From CALKYB01 sp964510575 (GTDB lineage: Bacteria; Bdellovibrionota_C; UBA2361; SZUA-149; CALKYB01), in contig CAZECN010000005.1 in NCBI GenBank assembly GCA_964510575.1, positions 1-64,000 of the forward strand: a stretch of 64,000 nt of DNA, read 5' to 3'. The translations under genes and the position numbers were made by a program. Shown here one piece after another: positions 58,898 to 64,000 of this stretch (positions within the stretch are counted from its first letter, which is position 1; each line of letters opens with the position of its first letter). A model generated the notes under the pieces. The model did not search any database. It was given only the letters and a program-made list of their open reading frames with translations, and had not been told where the DNA came from.

Positions 58898-60823
58898 CTA
58901 TTCTCTATCTTGATGGTATTTAAGAAACTTAGCCGCCTCGAATTCGCCTAAGTACTTATTTAATAGTCTTCTGTCGGCTTTGCTGAAGTCTACGACGATC
59001 AATCCATCAAGCGCTCCGTTGAAATCATGGTCTACGTTGAAGCCAATAATTTTCCCGCCCAGTTTGGTGTATTCTTTTAAAAGAACTGGAACGCCCATTT
59101 CCTTTAGCTCTATGTCTTGTATTAATTCTGATACCTCAGAAATATCTTTAACTGTTTTGGAGAAGAACTCTTGATCGATTCCTAGAACTCGTTCCGGCTC
59201 TGATGAGGTTCGAGGTCGGACATGTTGAGCCAATAGAGGCTGGAAATTATTTTCTCTTAGAAATAGTTCTAAAAGATGTCTTGATACGCCAGTGAAGGAG
59301 CCGCTAACGCTGACGGGCCCAAACATAGTCTTGTAATCTGGATTAAGCGCTACAAAATTGGAAAGACCTTTAAGTAGTAGCATTAGAGGCCAGAGGGTGC
59401 GTTGATACTCTTGAGCAACAAAAGACCTGCCAACCTCGAGGCTTGGCCCCAGCTCTTTTAGGAGGTCTTTGTTGTAGTGAAAAAGAGTGTTGGTATAAAG
59501 TCCTTTTAGACCATAGGAGGCAACAGCTTCGTCAGTCTTGACTACACGGTATGCTCCAACAACCTTCTTTGCTTTTCTGTCCCAGCAAATTAGATGTTTG
59601 TAATAACTGTCAAAAAAATCGAGATCGCATTCGGTTCCTGTTCCTTCACCAACATCTCTGAAGGTAATTTCTCTGAGTCTTCCCACCTCTTGTAGAAGGT
59701 TGGGTGATTCTGCCATTGTGGTTATTGCAACTGCTAGATCGTTTCTTTCTATTAGTATTTTTTCATCAGATATTGCAGAAAAATCTTGTTCTAGAAGATT
59801 AGAGGCGACCGGATCAATGATCTCAGAAGTGAACTCGGAAATAGGGCTTTTAGTTCTCTTGTTAACTTCATGGACTTTTATTGGGCTATTTTTTTGAAGA
59901 TAACAGCGCATTCTCAGATAATCTGTTAGCTCTCGGTTACTTTCGAAACGCTTTAGTTTTTCAGCAACAATAGGCTTCCCAATTTGTATAGCGATAGTCT
60001 TATTCTTTTTATTCAGTAGTTGCCTTGGCAACAGCATGGTTCTTAGTATCGGGTGGATCAGACCAGCGAGTTGAAATACGAGACTGTTTCTTCCATGAAT
60101 GAAGCAAGGAACAACTGTGGCACCAGTTTTTTTGACAAGTCTTGCGATATTGGTATTCCAGATCGGATCTTGAACTTCTCTTGAGCTGGTATGAAAATGA
60201 GAGACTGTTCCAGAGGGAAAAGTAATTAGGGCATGGTCATTCTTAAGCCAAGAAAGAGCCTCTCTCATTGGATTGACATTGTCTTTTTTAGATTTCTCTC
60301 GCTCGAAAGGATCAACTAGTATGAATAGATCTTTCGCAGGCTTAAGTCTGCCCAACATAAAGTTTGCGAGAAACTTTAAATCAGGTCGTTCTTTGCGAAT
60401 GACCTCATACATGACAAGAGCCTCTAAGGCTCCAAAAGGGTGGTTTGATACAATAATTAGCGGGCGGTCCTTGGGTAGCTTTATGCTGGCCGTTGGAAAC
60501 AGTTCATAATTTACCCCAAGATGTTCCAAGGTCGTCTTGAAGAATTCAGTTGGGCCATTCCAGGGAGGCATTTCATCGTAGCCTTTCTCCAGTTGTGAAA
60601 GGCACAACATTCTTTTGACTGCTGGAAAAATGAAACGAAAGGTAGGCCTTAACTTTTCCGGTATTGGAAGTTTATCGGGGTCTACACTAAAAGGGTTAGG
60701 AAAGTCTTCGGGATGGCAAAGTTCTATCCTAGACTCAGCTTTCTCAGACCCACCCTTTTCAAATTCGGTTTCGTTATTGGTTTTTACAAGCTTCGTAACT
60801 TCTTTTTGTTTCTTCGAATCCAA
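58898..60823 (-). CDS. Acyltransferase fused to a GNAT/OlsB-like domain
   Basis: A 641-residue protein. The N-terminal part (about 90-300) is a lysophospholipid-acyltransferase-like domain with NHPFGALEALVMYEVI (HxxxxE in place of the usual HxxxxD) and FPSGTVSHF. The C-terminal part (about 340-560) resembles the hemolysin/OlsB N-acyltransferase family (VGEGTGTECDLDFFDSYYKH, EVGRSFVAQEYQRT). Such fusions are linked to ornithine-lipid or related aminolipid synthesis, which is inferred. It is likely peripheral to the inner membrane. Its ATG lies 50 bases inside the patatin gene upstream, so the two are coupled. Confidence 0.83.
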   Translation of the reverse strand: MDSKKQKEVTKLVKTNNETEFEKGGSEKAESRIELCHPEDFPNPFSVDPDKLPIPEKLRPTFRFIFPAVKRMLCLSQLEKGYDEMPPWNGPTEFFKTTLEHLGVNYELFPTASIKLPKDRPLIIVSNHPFGALEALVMYEVIRKERPDLKFLANFMLGRLKPAKDLFILVDPFEREKSKKDNVNPMREALSWLKNDHALITFPSGTVSHFHTSSREVQDPIWNTNIARLVKKTGATVVPCFIHGRNSLVFQLAGLIHPILRTMLLPRQLLNKKNKTIAIQIGKPIVAEKLKRFESNRELTDYLRMRCYLQKNSPIKVHEVNKRTKSPISEFTSEIIDPVASNLLEQDFSAISDEKILIERNDLAVAITTMAESPNLLQEVGRLREITFRDVGEGTGTECDLDFFDSYYKHLICWDRKAKKVVGAYRVVKTDEAVASYGLKGLYTNTLFHYNKDLLKELGPSLEVGRSFVAQEYQRTLWPLMLLLKGLSNFVALNPDYKTMFGPVSVSGSFTGVSRHLLELFLRENNFQPLLAQHVRPRTSSEPERVLGIDQEFFSKTVKDISEVSELIQDIELKEMGVPVLLKEYTKLGGKIIGFNVDHDFNGALDGLIVVDFSKADRRLLNKYLGEFEAAKFLKYHQDRE

Positions 60824-61844
60824 GATCTATCAATGCCGCAATATATGGTTTGTGCAGAACGGTGTAGGATATTGTTTCTAGGGCACATTCTTCGCCCATT
60901 CTGTTATTGAGGAATCGATAAACCGGCCAAATCGGTCCAAGTGCCCTCATGAAGTCCTTCGTCGAGGAGCCTATACTATTTTTGAGTATTTTACCAAAGG
61001 AATTGGGACTTACTATTTCCATGAAGTCGTTAGGTAAAGCACAGCTACTACCTGGAGTTGGATCAATAGCCCAAGATTCAGCTGTGTAGTAGGGGCGGCC
61101 ATGAAAGTCATGCCACCATTTCTTTCCCGAGGTATCGATTAGAATCACTCTTTTAGCCCCAAACCTAACTGCCGGATCTACTGGAAGATTGTTGGCGATA
61201 CCCCCGTCAACCAAAACTATATTTTTCTCATCAGTGTCGAGTTTAACCGGAGGCAGAACAAAAGGTAATGCAGCAGAGGCTAAGAGATGAGCAGCTGAAA
61301 GATGGTTAACTCTATGGATATTGAATCTGCTGCCATCTAGGTTGACCTCAGAGTCTGGCAATGTGGAGTTAACGATCAGGACGCTTTTTCTTGTGAAGCC
61401 TTCTTCTGTGGCCATTACCCCCAACGAAGCAAGGCCTGTTGGATGGCTATCTACGCTGGCCCCACCAAAGTCATAAAGTAGCTCGTCAATTCTTCTAGAT
61501 AGGGGACTTGGGTCGAATATGGCTGTGGAAGTAGGTCCTGGTCCCGGGCGAAGGTATTGTAAAAACCCAACCCGTAGAGACCGAACAAAAGCCATTGAGA
61601 ATGTGCCTGCGAAAGAATTAGAAAAAGTTCTCTCCCTCCACAGTTCTTCAATAGAAGCAATAGCCTCCTCTGGACTTTTTCGAAGTCCGGCCGCGATTAA
61701 AGCTCCATTGACGGCTCCAATCGAGCTGCCAAAAATTAGTTTGAAATCCTTTTCTTCGTCAGGAAGTAATTGGAAAAGCGCTTTTAAAGCACCGATCTGA
61801 TAAGCCGCTCTTGCCCCACCCCCTGAAAGTACTAGCCCATTCAT
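60774..61844 (-). CDS. Patatin-like phospholipase
   Basis: A lipid acyl hydrolase with a Ser-Asp dyad. The 356-residue protein has the oxyanion loop LSGGGARAAYQIGALKAL at the N-terminus, the nucleophile elbow GSSIGAVNGAL, and the catalytic Asp in VDGGIANNLP. No signal peptide is seen, so it probably acts in the cytoplasm or is secreted by other means. It overlaps the acyltransferase gene by 50 bases, suggesting linked phospholipid remodelling. Confidence 0.91.
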   Translation of the reverse strand: MNGLVLSGGGARAAYQIGALKALFQLLPDEEKDFKLIFGSSIGAVNGALIAAGLRKSPEEAIASIEELWRERTFSNSFAGTFSMAFVRSLRVGFLQYLRPGPGPTSTAIFDPSPLSRRIDELLYDFGGASVDSHPTGLASLGVMATEEGFTRKSVLIVNSTLPDSEVNLDGSRFNIHRVNHLSAAHLLASAALPFVLPPVKLDTDEKNIVLVDGGIANNLPVDPAVRFGAKRVILIDTSGKKWWHDFHGRPYYTAESWAIDPTPGSSCALPNDFMEIVSPNSFGKILKNSIGSSTKDFMRALGPIWPVYRFLNNRMGEECALETISYTVLHKPYIAALIDLGFEETKRSYEACKNQ

Positions 61845-62014
61845 ATCTAATAAAGAAAAGTCCTATGGTTAATTTATTGATTTTGCTTGGGGTATCATAC
61901 AAAACCAAGTTTATGCTAGATTCTCCCCCAGTTCTCTTACTCTAGTCCCTTCGCTAGAGGCAAGGGGCAGTTGTAGGGATTGATTATCGCTTTGGATGAG
62001 GATTTTAAGCCCAG

Positions 62015-63079
62015 ATGAAAGTCTTGTGTGTTGTTTCAGACAACGATTTGCCTGAAAGTAGGCTGATACTTTCTCTTTTTAAAAGAGGCGTAGATCTAAG
62101 AGTGGTTATCGACCCCAGCAGTCGTTACGTCGAGGAATATCGTTCTGCCGGAATTACTGTCGACACTCTGAAGTTCAAATCGAGAATAGATTTCAAAGCC
62201 GTTTCAATTATCAGAGACATAATGCGTTCTGATAAAATTGACATAGTGCATTGTTTCTCCAAGGTGGCATTGTCTAATTCTCTCATTGCCGGCACTGGCT
62301 TGGGTGTAAAGAGCATTGGCTATAGGGGAATCGTTGGCAATCTTAGCCTATTTGATCCTGGAAGCTGGATAACTTTTCTAAACCCTAGTTTGAATAAAGC
62401 TGTGTGCGTCTGTCATGCAATAGAGGTTTATTTAACCAAATTTCGAGTTTTAAGAGGAAAGACTAGAACTATTCACAAAGGTCATAAAGTTGCTTGGTAT
62501 GATCCCAGCAAAGTTGTTTCTAAAAGTGAATTAGGAATTCCGGAAGATAGTTTTTTATTGAGCTGTGTTTGTAATATTCGACCTAGGAAGGGAATTTCTG
62601 ACCTTGTCCGAGCTTTGGAATTTTTACCAGATCAAGTTCACCTTCTTCTGGTTGGGAGTATCAAAGACAAAGCCTTGGAAAGACTTCTTGAAAATAGTCC
62701 CGTTTCTTCAAGAATTCATTGTGTAGGGTTTAAAGTTGACGCTTGGCGTTATGGAGCCGCTGGGGATGTTTTTGTTATGCCATCTACTAAGAGGGAAGGC
62801 TTGCCTAAGGGTGTAATAGAGGCCATGGCTCAGGGAATGCCAGCTATCGTTACTCGAATTGGCGGGATGCCGGAGATTGTTGAAAATGGCCGTTCAGGCT
62901 TTGTAATTGATCCTGGAAACCCTGAAATCATAGCTGAGATGGTGAAGAAATATATAGACGATGAGCAGCTTTTGCTGGCCCATGGTACTCAAGCAAAGAG
63001 CCGAATAGAGAAAAACTTCAATATTTCAGAAACAGTAGCTGCGTACGGTGAGCTCTATGAGGAGCTGATGGCGGCCTGA
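62015..63079 (+). CDS. GT4-family glycosyltransferase
   Basis: A 354-residue GT-B enzyme of the glycogen-synthase/RfaB-like group. The N-terminal domain starts MKVLCVVSDNDLPESRLILS, and the C-terminal half has LSCVCNIRPRKGISDLVRAL and the nucleotide-sugar signature EGLPKGVIEAMAQGMPAIVT with IGGMPEIVENG. It likely adds a sugar to an envelope glycan; donor and acceptor are unknown. It is transcribed away from the patatin gene. Confidence 0.9.
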   Translation: MKVLCVVSDNDLPESRLILSLFKRGVDLRVVIDPSSRYVEEYRSAGITVDTLKFKSRIDFKAVSIIRDIMRSDKIDIVHCFSKVALSNSLIAGTGLGVKSIGYRGIVGNLSLFDPGSWITFLNPSLNKAVCVCHAIEVYLTKFRVLRGKTRTIHKGHKVAWYDPSKVVSKSELGIPEDSFLLSCVCNIRPRKGISDLVRALEFLPDQVHLLLVGSIKDKALERLLENSPVSSRIHCVGFKVDAWRYGAAGDVFVMPSTKREGLPKGVIEAMAQGMPAIVTRIGGMPEIVENGRSGFVIDPGNPEIIAEMVKKYIDDEQLLLAHGTQAKSRIEKNFNISETVAAYGELYEELMAA

Positions 63080-63262
63080 GGGGTTTCCTATTATTTCTCT
63101 GAATTAAGGCTTTTCTCGGCCTGAATAGTTGACAAAATTACCATTGAATACTACCCTCGCTCCAGTTTGGATGTGACTCGCTTTACAGGGTCGCTTTTCA
63201 ATTTGTTTGTTTTTATATGCCGCAAGCTTGTAGTTAGTGTTGTGGCCTTGGAGTACGAAAAG

Positions 63263-64000
63263 ATGTCTTCCTTTAAATCCGAAGTTGTTCTGAAGTTTTC
63301 ATTCATCCTCTTTGTCCTATTAACTTTTAATGCTTGCGCATTGGTCAATCGTATCGAGTCTGGTTTTCGTTCAGATGATACTGAACAAGAGCTTCAAGTC
63401 GCTCAAGAAACAAGCACTATCTTATCTAGGACTGCTGAGGCGACTAGGCAGAGTCGAAGAGACTTAGCTGGTGATCCAGACCTTGATGAAATTGCAAAAG
63501 AGCTAGAAAAAATAGAAGAGCAAAGAAAGTCCATTGGTGCTGCGACAGCAACGAACGGCGAAGTTAAGCATTCTTCTAACAAAATGGCCGCTAAGGTTAA
63601 AGAGACTCAGACTGCAGCTGCTCAAAGTGCACGAGCAGAGCAAAGCCAGATTGGTTCTTTCGATCGAAAGCCTGCTTTAACAAAAGCCAAGGAAATGGCA
63701 TCTGAAACTATGGACGCGGGAAAAAACACTGCATCCTCAGCTCTTTCAAAAGTTAAAAGCCTCTTAGGAGTCGGAGCTGATGACGAAGGTTCTGAGTCTG
63801 AAGCTACTGATTCGGAAGAAGCTGAAACTGAAATGGCTAAAGCTGAAGAGGTAGAAGAAGCTGAAACTGAGATCGCCGATGAAAAGAAAGAGTCTGAAGC
63901 GAAACTAGCAGAGGCTGGTGAGGAAGCTAGTGATGAGGCTGACGATAAATTAGCCAAGGCTCTTGAAGAAGCGGAAGATTCTATTTCTGAAGCTGAAAAA
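63263..64000 (+). CDS. Acidic exported protein or lipoprotein, truncated by the window end
   Basis: The frame is open from the ATG at 63263 (GGAG nine bases upstream) to the last base, giving at least 246 residues. It begins with a signal-like hydrophobic segment, LKFSFILFVLLTFNACALVN; the Cys could be lipidated, though the lipobox is imperfect. The rest is polar and coiled-coil-like. From about residue 175 it is very acidic with degenerate EEAETE units and Ala/Glu/Lys repeats. The C-terminus lies outside the window. The antisense frame at 63622-63957 is a Ser/Ala-rich shadow. Confidence 0.75.
   Translation, partial: MSSFKSEVVLKFSFILFVLLTFNACALVNRIESGFRSDDTEQELQVAQETSTILSRTAEATRQSRRDLAGDPDLDEIAKELEKIEEQRKSIGAATATNGEVKHSSNKMAAKVKETQTAAAQSARAEQSQIGSFDRKPALTKAKEMASETMDAGKNTASSALSKVKSLLGVGADDEGSESEATDSEEAETEMAKAEEVEEAETEIADEKKESEAKLAEAGEEASDEADDKLAKALEEAEDSISEAEK

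Noticed and set aside
63622..63957. Antisense Ser/Ala-rich frame at the window end
   Set aside because: It mirrors the Glu/Ala-rich repeats of the plus-strand exported protein.

Overview
The window is one stretch of chromosome from an AT-rich, diderm (Gram-negative) bacterium. It carries lipoprotein signals, T3SS inner-membrane genes, Tad pilus genes, an ArnT-like lipid-linked sugar transferase, a DUF4124 protein and YggX. Together these suggest a proteobacterial or Bdellovibrionota/Myxococcota-like lineage. The OpcA/long-transaldolase/YqeC-type Gnd set and the FHA-rich type III secretion locus are unusual for mainstream Pseudomonadota. No rRNA or other phylogenetic marker is present, so the phylum stays open. 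No phage, insertion sequence, transposase or CRISPR array was found.

Layout. (1) 0.16-4.9 kb: oxidative pentose phosphate operon tal, gnd (YqeC type), zwf, opcA. (2) 4.9-13.8 kb: a secreted cysteine-repeat protein, small unknowns, and a regulatory block. The block holds a sigma-54 activator with an intact AAA+ core, a degenerate AAA+ partner with a receiver-like domain, a receiver/zinc-ribbon protein, a giant membrane hybrid histidine kinase and a small unknown. (3) 14.1-39.2 kb: the main locus. It begins with a PP2C phosphatase, an FHA adaptor, a membrane Ser/Thr kinase and a 32-residue membrane peptide. Tad genes follow (TadZ/CpaE, Flp pilin, CpaB, CpaF, TadB, TadC), then SctV, a membrane pseudokinase with a long helical tail, a double-FHA membrane protein, a zinc-ribbon/FHA protein, SctJ, a small unknown, SctO-like, SctQ, SctR, SctS, SctT, a shortened SctU, an unknown and a TPR protein. 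(4) 39.2-42.1 kb: a block of palindromic repeats and two sigma-70-family factors, one with a hydrophobic C-terminus and a small basic partner. (5) 42.3-63.1 kb: mostly housekeeping and envelope genes (ArnT-like transferase, DUF4124 protein, rph, rdgB, tRNA-Pro, J-domain protein, typA, arginase, yggX, M48 protease, GshAB-type ATP-grasp, serA, HAD phosphatase, serC, VOC protein, acyltransferase/GNAT, patatin, glycosyltransferase). A second repeat block lies at 58.6-58.9 kb. (6) 63.26 kb to the end: a truncated acidic putative lipoprotein.

How the parts may work together. A T3SS export apparatus and a Tad-type pilus apparatus are interleaved with phospho-Thr writers, erasers and readers (kinase, phosphatase, FHA proteins). 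No SctN ATPase, SctL, SctD, secretin or needle gene is visible here, and the only secretion ATPase is CpaF-type. SctU ends just before the region that normally carries the NPTH autocleavage domain. This suggests a divergent or split secretion system under Ser/Thr phosphorylation, sigma-54 and alternative sigma-70 control.

The most striking non-coding signal is a family of about 56-59 bp palindromes. They share a core related to GAAATTTCGGTTTT, but their outer arms differ between copies and are still complementary within each copy. They are clustered with short mini-hairpins at 39.2-39.64 kb and, in reverse orientation, at 58.59-58.90 kb.
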